A stretch of DNA of 64,000 nt from Dethiobacter sp. (GTDB lineage: Bacteria; Bacillota; Dethiobacteria; DTU022; UBA8154): NCBI GenBank assembly GCA_020725665.1, contig DYEO01000079.1, positions 1 through 64,000 on the forward strand, read 5' to 3'. Made by a program: the position numbers and the translations under genes. The notes beneath the pieces are model-generated. The model was not told the DNA's origin. It saw only the letters and a program-made list of their open reading frames with translations, and ran no database searches. Each line of letters opens with the position of its first letter. Positions within the stretch are counted from its first letter, which is position 1. Positions 7,298-16,202 of this stretch are shown piece by piece.

Positions 7298-8485
7298 TTA
7301 CAGCCCATAGGCAGACAAAGTCAACACCTCACAGCCATCTTCAGTAACTACAACCGTGTCTTCTATATCTATCCCCCCCCAACCAGGTATGATAATTTTA
7401 GGTTCCAGCGCTAAAACCATACCTGGTTGCAGGGGGGTGTTATTCCCTGGTGTCAGCAATGGCGGTTCATTTAGTTCCAGCCCTAAACCATGTCCAATAA
7501 ATTCATAATCATAAAACGCTTTTGTCATGAAATACTTGTGGTACGGAGTCTCTGACATATACCGGTTCGCTACAAGATAGAGTTCTGATATTTTAATACC
7601 TGGTTTTACCGTCTTAATTAATAAGTCAAGGGCTTTTTGGACATAATCATAACATTCTATCTGTTTTTGAGTAGGTGCCCCCACCACAAAGGTCCTTGCT
7701 TCATCACAATGGTATCCCTTGTATACGACACCCTTGTTTATACATACCAAATCACCTTTTTTAATTTTTCGTTCGGATGGCCCATACGGAAAGGCAGGAC
7801 TCAGGCCCTTCCCTGTTTCACACATCCAGTAACCTGAAATTTCACAGGTATTTTCTCCAGAAGCAAATACACCATGGCCGCCCTCCTGGTTCCAGTCCCG
7901 CAGATAAGGAACCCCTTCTGCCCCATCATAATACTGTTTTTTTACTATTTCCGCCTGTAGTTCTATTTCGCTCATTCCCTCATCCAGTATATTCTTGCAG
8001 TGCTCAAAGCTCCTGGCGGAAATTTCCGCAGCTTTTTTTATGAACTCTACTTCAAGATGCGATTTAATTATTCTTAGCTTAAAGATTACCGGTGCCAGAT
8101 CAACAAAAAACGCATCGGGCAATTTTTGCTGTAATTTCAAAAGCAACCCGGCTGGGATGATATCCATCTCCAAACCTATGTTACCTTTATCCAGATTAAG
8201 CTTTTTGATTACATCAATTAAAGACGAGAATCCCCGGGAGGGGGAAACATTCGTCACCCAACTTTCCCTTTTTGCCCTTTCTAAATTTATTTGCACCAGC
8301 AATATTGGATCGGTGCCAAGAGGTACAATTAAAGCTGAGTGAAGTGAAATTCCAGAAAAATAATATAAATTTACATGATGTAGAATTAATCCAATTTCAA
8401 TGTTGTTACGTTTCATTTCTTCCTTGAGATAGGCGAGTCTTGCGCCAAATTCTTTGGTTGAAAAAATTAAATTTCTATCCTCCAC
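7298..8485 (-). CDS. M24 family (Xaa-Pro aminopeptidase-like) protein
   Basis: 395 residues: creatinase-type N-terminal domain (1-135) and pita-bread M24 domain (145-395). Of the five metal ligands, Asp261 (HCDEARTF), His332 (GHGLGLELNEPP), Glu361 and Glu375 are present, but the first Asp of the usual IDxG motif is Asn250 (CINKG). That change would weaken one metal site, so the protein may be a poorly active prolidase, use one metal, or have creatinase-like C-N hydrolase activity. GTG at 8485 follows GAGGATAA. It lies 26 bases after an MFS gene on the same strand, suggesting a carrier and intracellular hydrolase pair. Confidence 0.8.
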   Translation of the reverse strand: MEDRNLIFSTKEFGARLAYLKEEMKRNNIEIGLILHHVNLYYFSGISLHSALIVPLGTDPILLVQINLERAKRESWVTNVSPSRGFSSLIDVIKKLNLDKGNIGLEMDIIPAGLLLKLQQKLPDAFFVDLAPVIFKLRIIKSHLEVEFIKKAAEISARSFEHCKNILDEGMSEIELQAEIVKKQYYDGAEGVPYLRDWNQEGGHGVFASGENTCEISGYWMCETGKGLSPAFPYGPSERKIKKGDLVCINKGVVYKGYHCDEARTFVVGAPTQKQIECYDYVQKALDLLIKTVKPGIKISELYLVANRYMSETPYHKYFMTKAFYDYEFIGHGLGLELNEPPLLTPGNNTPLQPGMVLALEPKIIIPGWGGIDIEDTVVVTEDGCEVLTLSAYGL

Positions 8486-8511
8486 TTATCCTCAACCCCT
8501 GCCGGTCTTAC

Positions 8512-9825
8512 TTATTCTCTGGCGGAAGCTTGTTGAGACGCTGCTATGACGAAAATATTCTGGCATTTGGTTTCTTTGATTTTTAAAGCAAAAACAAAAC
8601 AAATTATGTTAATGAACAAAACCGCAGCAAATATTGATCTATAAGCGGAAAGCGGATAAAACTTTGTGCCAAAAACCATTTCTCCCTCCCACTTGAGATC
8701 CAGTATATAACCAAGTAATGGCTGCATTATGGCTATTCCGGTAAAAGATCCCATGTTTACAATACCTGTGGCCAACCCGGAATAGGCAGAATGATTTACT
8801 TCTTTAGCAGAAGCAAAGATAGTTGTAACTGTTGCACCGGATAAACCCATGAAGAAAAATATATAGTAAAGCGCAGCAGAGGGAGGTTTGCCTTCGTTCC
8901 AGATAAATAACAAGCCCCAGAGAGCAATGTAAACAGCAAAAAAGATCAGGTGAGGCATTTTGCGTCTTGCCGTTTTATCAGAGAGGTACCCGATGATGGG
9001 ACATCCTAAAATCATACCAAGAGCTAAGGCCAGCATATAGTTTGCTGATTCGGTTCTCGTAAAACTGTATACCTGCATAAGATAAGAAATACTCCACGTT
9101 CCGGAAAAAGCAATCAGGGTTCCATATACACCAAAAGTGGCCATTAAAGGTGGCCAAGTATACGGGTTCTTTAAAACATTTTTTAGTGCAGTAACAAATT
9201 CTCGCTTAACAATATTTTTGTCTTTTTTATTTTTTTGCATGGAAGATGACAGCGCCATATTTGCAGGTGCATCCCGGACGATTAACCAGCAAAGTAAGGC
9301 GATGATAAAGGACACGATACCAATAATACAAAAGGCATTTCTCCATCCCAGATTTAACACTAAAAAGGCCAGTGGGGTTGTTCCCATTAAACCGCCTAAA
9401 TTTCCCGCAAAAAGAAGCAGTCCTGTCATGGTAGCAAACTGCGCCGGCTTAAACCAGGAAGCCTGAAATTTTAAAACAGAAACCATTAAAACTGAAACAC
9501 CAAGCCCAACCATGCCTCTGCCAATAAAGGAAAGAAAAGGTCTCGGAGCCAATGCAAATATGATAGAACCAACACCGGCAACAGTCATTCCAGTAAAAGC
9601 CGTTTTTCGGGGGCCCCAGAAGTCGGCAAAAAAACCTGCAGGGATTTGCATGGGCATGTAAATTATTGCATACATACTTGCCAATGTGCCCGCAAGTGCA
9701 GCATCCGTAATTTTAAAGTCCAGAACAAGATAATCAAGAACCACGGCAAGAGAAACCCGGTGAAAGTAAGCAATTATATAGGCCAACGCCAGGATAAACC
9801 ACATAATGTAAGATTTTTTTTGCAT
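8512..9825 (-). CDS. MFS transporter (anion:cation symporter-like)
   Basis: About 437 residues with 12 hydrophobic segments. The early FHRVSLAVVLDYL segment and the PAGFFADFWGPRKTAF loop are typical of MFS members related to hexuronate/phthalate-type carriers. The open frame extends to a GTG at 9867, but that would overlap the small frame at 9845-9985; ATG at 9825, ten bases after AAAGGTTG, is preferred. Followed closely by the M24 gene. Likely imports an organic anion. Confidence 0.83.
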   Translation of the reverse strand: MQKKSYIMWFILALAYIIAYFHRVSLAVVLDYLVLDFKITDAALAGTLASMYAIIYMPMQIPAGFFADFWGPRKTAFTGMTVAGVGSIIFALAPRPFLSFIGRGMVGLGVSVLMVSVLKFQASWFKPAQFATMTGLLLFAGNLGGLMGTTPLAFLVLNLGWRNAFCIIGIVSFIIALLCWLIVRDAPANMALSSSMQKNKKDKNIVKREFVTALKNVLKNPYTWPPLMATFGVYGTLIAFSGTWSISYLMQVYSFTRTESANYMLALALGMILGCPIIGYLSDKTARRKMPHLIFFAVYIALWGLLFIWNEGKPPSAALYYIFFFMGLSGATVTTIFASAKEVNHSAYSGLATGIVNMGSFTGIAIMQPLLGYILDLKWEGEMVFGTKFYPLSAYRSIFAAVLFINIICFVFALKIKETKCQNIFVIAASQQASARE

Positions 9826-9844
9826 ACGCCTAACAACCTTTACA

Positions 9845-9985
9845 TTATTCTTCAAAACCATCCGCACATAGTTCCTGTAAACCGAATTGGGCTAAAGTTT
9901 CCTGCAGCGGTATGCCTGTATGCGCGGGGGAGTAGGTGCAGGAGCAGCCGGTGCTGTAGGCTTGGCACAACTCCGGGTAACCCAT
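9845..9985 (-). CDS. Possible 46-residue Cys-containing small protein
   Basis: Too short for usual gene finders. ATG at 9985 lies ten bases after GGAAGG and the frame runs 46 codons to TAA at 9845, starting MGYPELCQAYSTGCSC and ending ELCADGFEE. It has four Cys, a protein-like composition and fits exactly between two genes of the same direction, ending 19 bases before the MFS start. I do not recognise a family. It may be a real small protein or the tail of a decayed gene; a TAG lies only a few codons upstream of the ATG. Confidence 0.4.
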   Translation of the reverse strand: MGYPELCQAYSTGCSCTYSPAHTGIPLQETLAQFGLQELCADGFEE

Positions 9986-10008
9986 CGAATGTGCACCTTC
10001 CTATACTA

Positions 10009-10458
10009 TTATTTTGAATAAGAAAGATATTGTTGCCATCTCATTTTATTTCTCCATCTTAACAACCAGGCTACTCTGAATCTAGGGTGGTCAATATCCC
10101 AAAGTTTTATATCTGCCAGGCACGCAAGATCACTTAAGATTAAACTAACTTTTTTTTGATTGGTTTTATTTACGGGATATATTTCCAAAAAACATATTAT
10201 ATAATTTTGCTTTGAGCTAAAAAACCTGGTAAAAAACCGCGCAAAGGGATCATTGCTTACATGATAGACACGTAACTGTAAATTATCCAGTTCATGCACT
10301 GAAAACACGGTGCTTGGATGCTCTGAATCCAAAATAAAGCGGGGGGGGCCCTGCTGCTTATGATAATTGTATTTACTCTTTACCAAAGTTTTTTCTATAT
10401 GATTAACCATGTGGGAAACAGATTGGGCAGCAAAGCATGACCAGGTTCTTGAATACAC
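10009..10458 (-). CDS. Hypothetical protein, 149 residues
   Basis: GTG at 10458 lies seven bases after a clean GGAGG, which supports a true gene. The protein is basic and rich in aromatic residues, with a C-terminal cluster AWLLRWRNKMRWQQ. It has no transmembrane run, no Cys motif and no family I recognise. It sits between the symporter and the small Cys protein on the same strand. Function unknown; a soluble accessory protein of the surrounding transport genes is possible but unsupported. Confidence 0.5.
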   Translation of the reverse strand: MYSRTWSCFAAQSVSHMVNHIEKTLVKSKYNYHKQQGPPRFILDSEHPSTVFSVHELDNLQLRVYHVSNDPFARFFTRFFSSKQNYIICFLEIYPVNKTNQKKVSLILSDLACLADIKLWDIDHPRFRVAWLLRWRNKMRWQQYLSYSK

Positions 10459-10503
10459 AAGTATTCCTCCGTTAATAACAAGCTTTTTACTGCTTTACCA
10501 CCA

Positions 10504-10539
10504 TTCAGCCCCCACCGGCATAAACCGGCAGGGGCTGAA
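10504..10539. other. Intergenic stem-loop after symporter gene
   Basis: TTCAGCCCC (10504-10512) pairs with GGGGCTGAA (10531-10539), and inside it CCGG pairs with CCGG across a symmetric CA/CA internal loop. It lies in the ~90 bases between the symporter stop and the next gene. No T-run follows on either strand, so it looks like an mRNA-stability or processing stem, not a full terminator. Confidence 0.5.
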
Positions 10540-10550
10540 TAACCGGGCTA

Positions 10551-11984
10551 TTATTCGGGAACATGCAGCGATTCGCAGAATTCAACTTCAGCTGTACTGG
10601 GATGGGGAGTAAAGAGGCTTACCAGGACCATTAAAACACCGGAAGCAGGAATAGAAATTACTGCCTCGCCAAACATGGGGAATTTGAAAAATACGCTAAG
10701 TATAACATATATTACAAAACCGCCAATAATTCCGGCATAAGCACCGTATTTATTGGCCCTGCGCCACCATATACCCAAAAATACTGGAAAGAAAAATGCT
10801 GAAGCTGTTCCAAGAACCAACCAGCCAACAATAACACCTATGAAGGCAGGTGGATTTACAGCTAAAAGCATGGCGATTAATCCTATTACCCAAACCACAA
10901 CCATTGCAATTCTAATCAGAACAGGTTCACTAATACCAGGTTTCAGGCGATCAATAATATCATGGCTCACTGCAGCACTGACAGCAATCAACATTCCGTC
11001 CACGGTTGACATCATAGCAGCAAATATTCCTGCCATAAACAAACCAATTACAACTGGATGGAAAAAGTAATCGATAAGACGAATAATCAGCATATCAGGA
11101 TTCTGTAATCCTGGGAATAGAAGGTGTCCTCCTGCCGGTATTACATAGTTTGCAATATAGTAGATAAAGAAACACGCCACCGCTGCAATAATCGCTGATT
11201 GCCTGGCTACTTTTTTGGAACGAACAGTCAACGAACGCATAACAACATGGGGGGCGCAAAGGGGGAAACATATAGCAAAAAAATATCCAAAGTAAGTAAG
11301 CTTGGAAAGCGCCGGGTGGGGCTGAGTATAACCCGGTTGCACTGCAAGCACCTGGGCAATAAGCGATCCTGTTCCTCCGAAATGCATAAGAACCGCAGCA
11401 GAAACCAGGATCATTACTGCCAACATCATGGCACCTTGAATAAAGTCAGTTATGGAGACTGCCCACATTCCACCGATGGACACATAAACAATAAATACTA
11501 AAGAAGCCAAAACCATTGCTTGCCAGTATGGGATTCCCAAGATAAATTCCCCTACCAAACCTGCACCTCTTAATTGTGGCACGATATATCCTGTAAATAA
11601 GATTAAGATTATTATTGCAGTTAGTATTCTAATGCCTTTACTATCGTACCTGGCCTCTAAAAAATCAGAAGTAGAATATTTCGCTGAAGCTCTTAAGGGT
11701 CCAACAAATAACATCTGCGCCAGAATAAAATATACTGTTGCAATTCCTGAGCCAACAAGGAGAATTATTGGTCCAAATTTATATGATAGACCCAAAAAAC
11801 CCATCATCGCTGCGGCACTGCTGAGCACTGCAGTAAGGGCAAACCCGTTTACCCATGGGCCAATGCCACGTCCTGCAACATAATAATCATCTCTGGAACG
11901 AACTGCATCTCTACGGTAATAAACCCCTATGCCAACACATACAACCAGATAAATAATAGTAATAATAAACTCAGTTACGCGCAT
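10551..11984 (-). CDS. Sodium:solute symporter (SSS family)
   Basis: 477 residues with about 13 hydrophobic segments. The N-terminal SRDDYYVAGRGIGPWVNG and SSAAAMMGFLG segments are the SSSF signature region, and the central PHVVMRSLTVRS loop fits this family (PanF/PutP/acetate permease relatives). It would take up a carboxylate or similar solute with Na+. The start overlaps the end of the small membrane-protein gene upstream by 14 bases, so the two are translationally coupled. Its neighbour is an aromatic-acid CoA ligase, which suggests an aromatic or short organic acid as substrate. Confidence 0.88.
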   Translation of the reverse strand: MRVTEFIITIIYLVVCVGIGVYYRRDAVRSRDDYYVAGRGIGPWVNGFALTAVLSSAAAMMGFLGLSYKFGPIILLVGSGIATVYFILAQMLFVGPLRASAKYSTSDFLEARYDSKGIRILTAIIILILFTGYIVPQLRGAGLVGEFILGIPYWQAMVLASLVFIVYVSIGGMWAVSITDFIQGAMMLAVMILVSAAVLMHFGGTGSLIAQVLAVQPGYTQPHPALSKLTYFGYFFAICFPLCAPHVVMRSLTVRSKKVARQSAIIAAVACFFIYYIANYVIPAGGHLLFPGLQNPDMLIIRLIDYFFHPVVIGLFMAGIFAAMMSTVDGMLIAVSAAVSHDIIDRLKPGISEPVLIRIAMVVVWVIGLIAMLLAVNPPAFIGVIVGWLVLGTASAFFFPVFLGIWWRRANKYGAYAGIIGGFVIYVILSVFFKFPMFGEAVISIPASGVLMVLVSLFTPHPSTAEVEFCESLHVPE

Positions 11985-12231
11985 TTACCTGCTCACCTCG
12001 ATCAGTGCTTTTTTTGAAACTATCCTCCCATTGCGCGTTCCAATACATGTAAACGATTCCAAGGACTATTGATAACAAACATAAAATCAAAGCTCCCCAG
12101 ATATAAAAGTGAACACGCCCAATTGACCAACTGGTAAACAGGGTAAACATATTTAAAAAACTTAAGGCAAAAATAAACATTCCCAAAATAAAACCCGGAC
12201 TCTTATACGATAAATACGAACCCTTTTTCAT
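11971..12231 (-). CDS. Small membrane partner of the SSS symporter
   Basis: About 86 residues with two hydrophobic helices (ILGMFIFALSFLNMFTLF and YIWGALILCLLSIVLGIVYM) and a charged, soluble tail. ATG at 12231 has AAAGGAGG eight bases upstream; an earlier start at 12258 would place the ribosome site inside the gene. Short two-helix proteins (YhdT and DUF3311-like) are commonly encoded just before SSS carriers and are taken to be accessory subunits. I infer that role from the 14-base overlap and shape, not from a specific motif. Confidence 0.65.
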   Translation of the reverse strand: MKKGSYLSYKSPGFILGMFIFALSFLNMFTLFTSWSIGRVHFYIWGALILCLLSIVLGIVYMYWNAQWEDSFKKSTDRGEQVNARN

Positions 12232-12326
12232 TTTCTTTCCTCCTTTCTTTATCCACAACTTATAGCTGCCTCTGCAAACTTATAGGTTAGCTCATATTAA
12301 TCACTCCCTTGCCATTTATTTGTACA

Positions 12327-13883
12327 TTAAATGGTTCTCAATACTCGCCGCAAAAGCTTGCCTGTCGGGGATTTTGGCAATTCTTCGATTATATCTATTT
12401 CCTTTGGTACTTTAAAACGTGCAATTCTGCTACCAACATATTCCCTGAGTTCTTCTCTGAATTCTTCTAAATCATCGAACGCAACACCCTGCTTAAGCGT
12501 GATAAAAGCTTTTACTTTTTGACCTAGCAGGGGATCGGGTATGCCAATAACACCTGACTCCAATACATACGGATGGGTACAAAGTACGTTTTCGATTTCT
12601 TGTGGTGCTATAAAATAACCACGACTTTTGATAATGTCATCTGACCGGGAGACGTGCCAGATATATCCATCCTCATCACGATACGCAAGATCGCCGACAT
12701 GAAACCAACCTTCACGACATGACAATTCATATTTGCCTGGCAAATTAACATAATCTTTGCAGACACATGGATGTTCTGCGCCAACCGCCAGGTTGCCAAC
12801 TTCTCCATCCTGGCAGGGCTTACCCTCATCGTTAAGCACTCCTACACGGTACCCTTCTATCGGTTTTCCCATTGAACCATATCTAACTTGCATTCCTGCC
12901 ATATGCCCGCAAAATAAAAAAGTTTCCGACGTGCCAATACCATCCAATATTTCCATACCAAACCGCTCGTACCACCTTTTAGCCACATCAGCCGGTAATG
13001 GCTCTCCCGCACTGATACATTTATTAATGCTACCGAGAGTGTCTATTTTAAGCTCATTTAATAACATCCGGTAGACCGTTGGCACACTGCAGAATATTGT
13101 CGGTTTACATGATAAGTACTTAACAAAGGCATTTTCATTAAATCTTCCCTGGAAAGAGATCATTGTTGATCCCATATAAAGAACAGCCATAAAACCTGCG
13201 CTCCAGGTGTAACTAAAACTAAGCTCATGGGGATGAAAAACAATGTCACCCTGCCTTACACCAGGCCAGTAGCGGCCCATCGTTTCCCCAATACCAAAGA
13301 TCGTCCGTTGTGTGTGTATAATTCCTTTGGGTTTTCCCGTTGTACCCGTGCTATAAAGGATAAAAGCTGTGTCTTCTGCTGCTGTATCTACCGTTGGAGT
13401 TTCGGTATCAATTTGATCCGCCAGTTCTGTCAGTACGGGATAAGAGCTTTTTGTTCCACGCAGCTGTATTAATAATGGTGGAAGAGAACTTAATGAGGAA
13501 ATGCTTGCTAGATTCTCCTCTTCAAATAAAAATGCCCGGGCTTCTGAATCTGCTAATATATGCCCAAGCTCCTCCCTGCCAAGCAGCATACTGGTTGGTA
13601 TAGGAACAAGGCCAACCTTGATCATAGCCAGGTAGGCAATCACCGTTTCAGGACCACCATAAACATTAGCAACGACACGATCTCCCCGGGAGAGGCCCAT
13701 AGAAATCATTGCCTTTGCAAATGCCGATGCTTTTAAGGCAACTTCAGCATAAGTATATTTTCCATCAGGCCAAACCAAGGCAATATTATTTGCTTTTTCT
13801 GAATTAGCCCATCTGTCGATCATTAAGGAAAACCCGTTTAACTTATCTGGAACATTAGTATTTCTCATAGAATAATCTAGCAC
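12327..13883 (-). CDS. Benzoate-CoA-ligase-like AMP-forming enzyme
   Basis: 518 residues, ANL superfamily. Motifs in order: YSTGTTGKPKG near 183, GIGTSETF near 310, VGDLAYRDEDGYIWHVSRSDDIIKSRG region near 400, and PKSPTGKLLR with the catalytic lysine near the end. Overall plan (short N-terminus, ALVWPDGKYTYAE) is that of benzoate and 4-hydroxybenzoate CoA ligases and their acyl-CoA relatives. It would commit an imported acid to CoA-dependent catabolism. GTG at 13883 follows AAGGAGGG. The 250 bases upstream, between it and the regulator gene, are AT-rich and likely hold its promoter, though no convincing box stands out. Confidence 0.85.
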   Translation of the reverse strand: MLDYSMRNTNVPDKLNGFSLMIDRWANSEKANNIALVWPDGKYTYAEVALKASAFAKAMISMGLSRGDRVVANVYGGPETVIAYLAMIKVGLVPIPTSMLLGREELGHILADSEARAFLFEEENLASISSLSSLPPLLIQLRGTKSSYPVLTELADQIDTETPTVDTAAEDTAFILYSTGTTGKPKGIIHTQRTIFGIGETMGRYWPGVRQGDIVFHPHELSFSYTWSAGFMAVLYMGSTMISFQGRFNENAFVKYLSCKPTIFCSVPTVYRMLLNELKIDTLGSINKCISAGEPLPADVAKRWYERFGMEILDGIGTSETFLFCGHMAGMQVRYGSMGKPIEGYRVGVLNDEGKPCQDGEVGNLAVGAEHPCVCKDYVNLPGKYELSCREGWFHVGDLAYRDEDGYIWHVSRSDDIIKSRGYFIAPQEIENVLCTHPYVLESGVIGIPDPLLGQKVKAFITLKQGVAFDDLEEFREELREYVGSRIARFKVPKEIDIIEELPKSPTGKLLRRVLRTI

Positions 13884-14135
13884 GATCTGGTCCCTCCTTA
13901 TTTAATTAAAACAGGATAGCCACCTGATAAATACTTAATGTTTTTAATATAAATAGTAACAACAAAATACATACAATAATATAGTACTTATGGTTAAATC
14001 AAAATAGCCAAAAGTACATCAAACAAATTGTTATGGGATTTATAAATCAAATAATATAACGAGGGGGTTTAAGAAAAATTCAAGAAGAATTTAGAGCGAA
14101 ACGAACTAACTGTGAGGTAAAAACCTGTATGAAGT

Positions 14136-15980
14136 TTAAGAATTAATTTTTGGTAACTCATCCCACTTGAGATAACCTTGCCTGATTTTTGCTACAGCTT
14201 CTGCCCTATTAGAGCATCCAAGTTTATCATATATATGAGCAAGAGAAACTTTGACGGTACTTAAACTAATAAAAAGTTGTTCAGCAATTTCTTTGTTAGA
14301 GAAACCCTCCTCTACCAGTGAAATAATATCTTTTTCCCGTTCTGTTAGTGTATGACTAAGATCGGTAGTTTTAAGAGCAGATTGAACATGTAACAATAAT
14401 GATACTTCTTTTTGAATAGTCTTCTGTACACGAGGATCAATTAAGATATAACCATGAGAAGCTGCTTCAATTATATCGCACGCCTGAAATAGAGGCGTAT
14501 CCTGCAAAATAGCACTATCGATCCCTGCCTCCAATACTTTTAGCGTATCTAAAGTGTCCGGAATAAGCGAGATGAAAATACTATTGGGTAAAGCTTCTTT
14601 TAACTTTTTTACAAGTTTATAACTATCATTTGATAATTTGAGGTCTAAAACAATAACTTTTGGAAATAATCTTGTTGTTTTATTAACTACATTATCAATA
14701 TCATAGTAATCTTGCATAACATTGATACAATATAATTCTTTGAAAATATTTCTATTCTCCAGTTCAAGAAATATTGGGTTATTTTTTTCAGATTTTGATA
14801 TTAATAAGAAGTTTGTATATTCTGTTCTAGTTGTCTTATCAAAAGGCAATTCCTTAAGCATAGGAATGATTGCTTTTATGGTAGTTCCTAAATCTTCTTC
14901 ACTAGTAACAATAAATTTTCCACCAAGCATTTTTACACGCTGCTCTAAACCTACCAAACCATAATGCCCAAAAGGAAGCCAGTTGTTTTCCGATTTATTA
15001 TTTTTTGTTTCAGGTTTAAAGCCAATACCATTATCTTGTATTATTAATGTTAGATATTGTTCAGTTGAAGATAGATTAATTTTTACTTCACTGGCTTGAG
15101 AGTGTTTTTTTACATTATTTAAAGTTTCCTGGATTATACGAAAAATATGAACCCACATTTTACGACTGGGTTCATTTTCAATATTTTCAGTATTGAATTG
15201 GACATATATACCAGTTCTGCTTTCAAAATCTGCAAAGTAATTGCTGAGAAAAGGTAAAAATGTTCTTTTGTCTTCATCTTTTTCGCTAATATCGAAAAAA
15301 ATATTTCTGACGCCGCAGAAAAGCATTTTGGCGAAATTTTCGATTTCCATGACGATATCAGGCAGGATAAATTGATATTTTTGTTCATGGGAAAGGTTAA
15401 TAAAACGACTTTTCATTAAAGTTATTGATTCCGTCAATTCATTTTTTATGGAATCAATTAATGTTCTTTTTTCTTTATCCAGCAATCTAATCATGTCGCT
15501 AAAAAGCTGTTCACTAATTTCCTGTTCATGTTTTAAACAAGCCATGGTACTTAACCAGAGATCCTCATAAAAAGTGGCCACAAGAGTTATTACAATTGGC
15601 AGTAACTTATTTTTTTCCAGTTCTATTGATTGTTTTTCTGATAAAGATTCAAAAAGCTTGGACATTACTAAAACAGAGAATAGTTCTATACCCTGAAAAA
15701 TCCTATCGATTTCTTTTTGTGTCATAACTTTTGGGATTAAACATTTTTTTGCAAAGTCGGTTTCTGACATCCCTGAAAGAAATTCTCTTTTACCTGTTCT
15801 TAATAATTCAATTTGCCTTTTGAGAGTAATGTCCGCTTTTTTTATTATTAATTCTATTTTTTTATCATTTACTTTGCCATAAGCGCTTAAAGTAATTTCT
15901 TTTAAATCATGATAATATTTTTCCAGAATTTCTTCGGATATTTTTTCAAGATGATCCGCTACAATATGTTTTGTTTCCAT
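14136..15980 (-). CDS. Fused sensor ATPase / pseudo-receiver / LuxR regulator
   Basis: 614 residues. Residues 1-160 are helical with no membrane segment. Residues 165-230 match the NarL-family dimerisation helix, but where LHDELGQSL is expected the sequence is IKNELTESI, so the phospho-acceptor His is Lys179. The HATPase domain (275-375) is intact: N-box ETLNNVKKH, G1 DNGIGF, G2 GLVGLEQR. Residues 390-500 look like a receiver with Asp446 but without the acidic pair. Residues 544-605 are a LuxR/NarL helix-turn-helix (LTEREKDIISLVEEGFSNKEIA). It is a one-protein sensor and DNA-binding regulator, probably ligand- or ATP-controlled, not a His-Asp relay. Likely targets are the flanking catabolic operons. 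ATG at 15980 follows GAGGAG. Confidence 0.8.
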   Translation of the reverse strand: METKHIVADHLEKISEEILEKYYHDLKEITLSAYGKVNDKKIELIIKKADITLKRQIELLRTGKREFLSGMSETDFAKKCLIPKVMTQKEIDRIFQGIELFSVLVMSKLFESLSEKQSIELEKNKLLPIVITLVATFYEDLWLSTMACLKHEQEISEQLFSDMIRLLDKEKRTLIDSIKNELTESITLMKSRFINLSHEQKYQFILPDIVMEIENFAKMLFCGVRNIFFDISEKDEDKRTFLPFLSNYFADFESRTGIYVQFNTENIENEPSRKMWVHIFRIIQETLNNVKKHSQASEVKINLSSTEQYLTLIIQDNGIGFKPETKNNKSENNWLPFGHYGLVGLEQRVKMLGGKFIVTSEEDLGTTIKAIIPMLKELPFDKTTRTEYTNFLLISKSEKNNPIFLELENRNIFKELYCINVMQDYYDIDNVVNKTTRLFPKVIVLDLKLSNDSYKLVKKLKEALPNSIFISLIPDTLDTLKVLEAGIDSAILQDTPLFQACDIIEAASHGYILIDPRVQKTIQKEVSLLLHVQSALKTTDLSHTLTEREKDIISLVEEGFSNKEIAEQLFISLSTVKVSLAHIYDKLGCSNRAEAVAKIRQGYLKWDELPKINS

Positions 15981-16109
15981 TAATAAAACTCCTCATTATA
16001 CATAGAAGATAATCTAAACTCAAAAATAGAATTCTACAAATTTTAAAAATAACCCTCTTTTTTTACAATAATAATCTATTTTAATTAGTCTTCTAATATT
16101 ATACTTGTA

Positions 16110-16149
16110 AATAGTAAGACACCTGTAATGGAACAAGTGTCTTACTATT
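16110..16149 (-). terminator. Hairpin after iorB
   Basis: AATAGTAAGACAC (16110-16122) and GTGTCTTACTATT (16137-16149) form a perfect 13-bp stem with a 14-base loop, 53 bases beyond the iorB stop. Only a weak T-rich tail follows on the minus strand. Its position between iorB and the regulator gene suggests it ends the fdh-iorAB transcript. Confidence 0.65.
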
Positions 16150-16202
16150 TTGCTCATTATTCATTTGAAAACCATCTTTACATCACGATTACCAGCTAAT
16201 AA

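Noticed and set aside
15988..16020. TTGAGT-17-TATAAT promoter before the regulator
   Set aside because: The TATAAT is directly joined to the GAGGAG ribosome site, so transcription would start downstream of that site. Chance match in AT-rich DNA.
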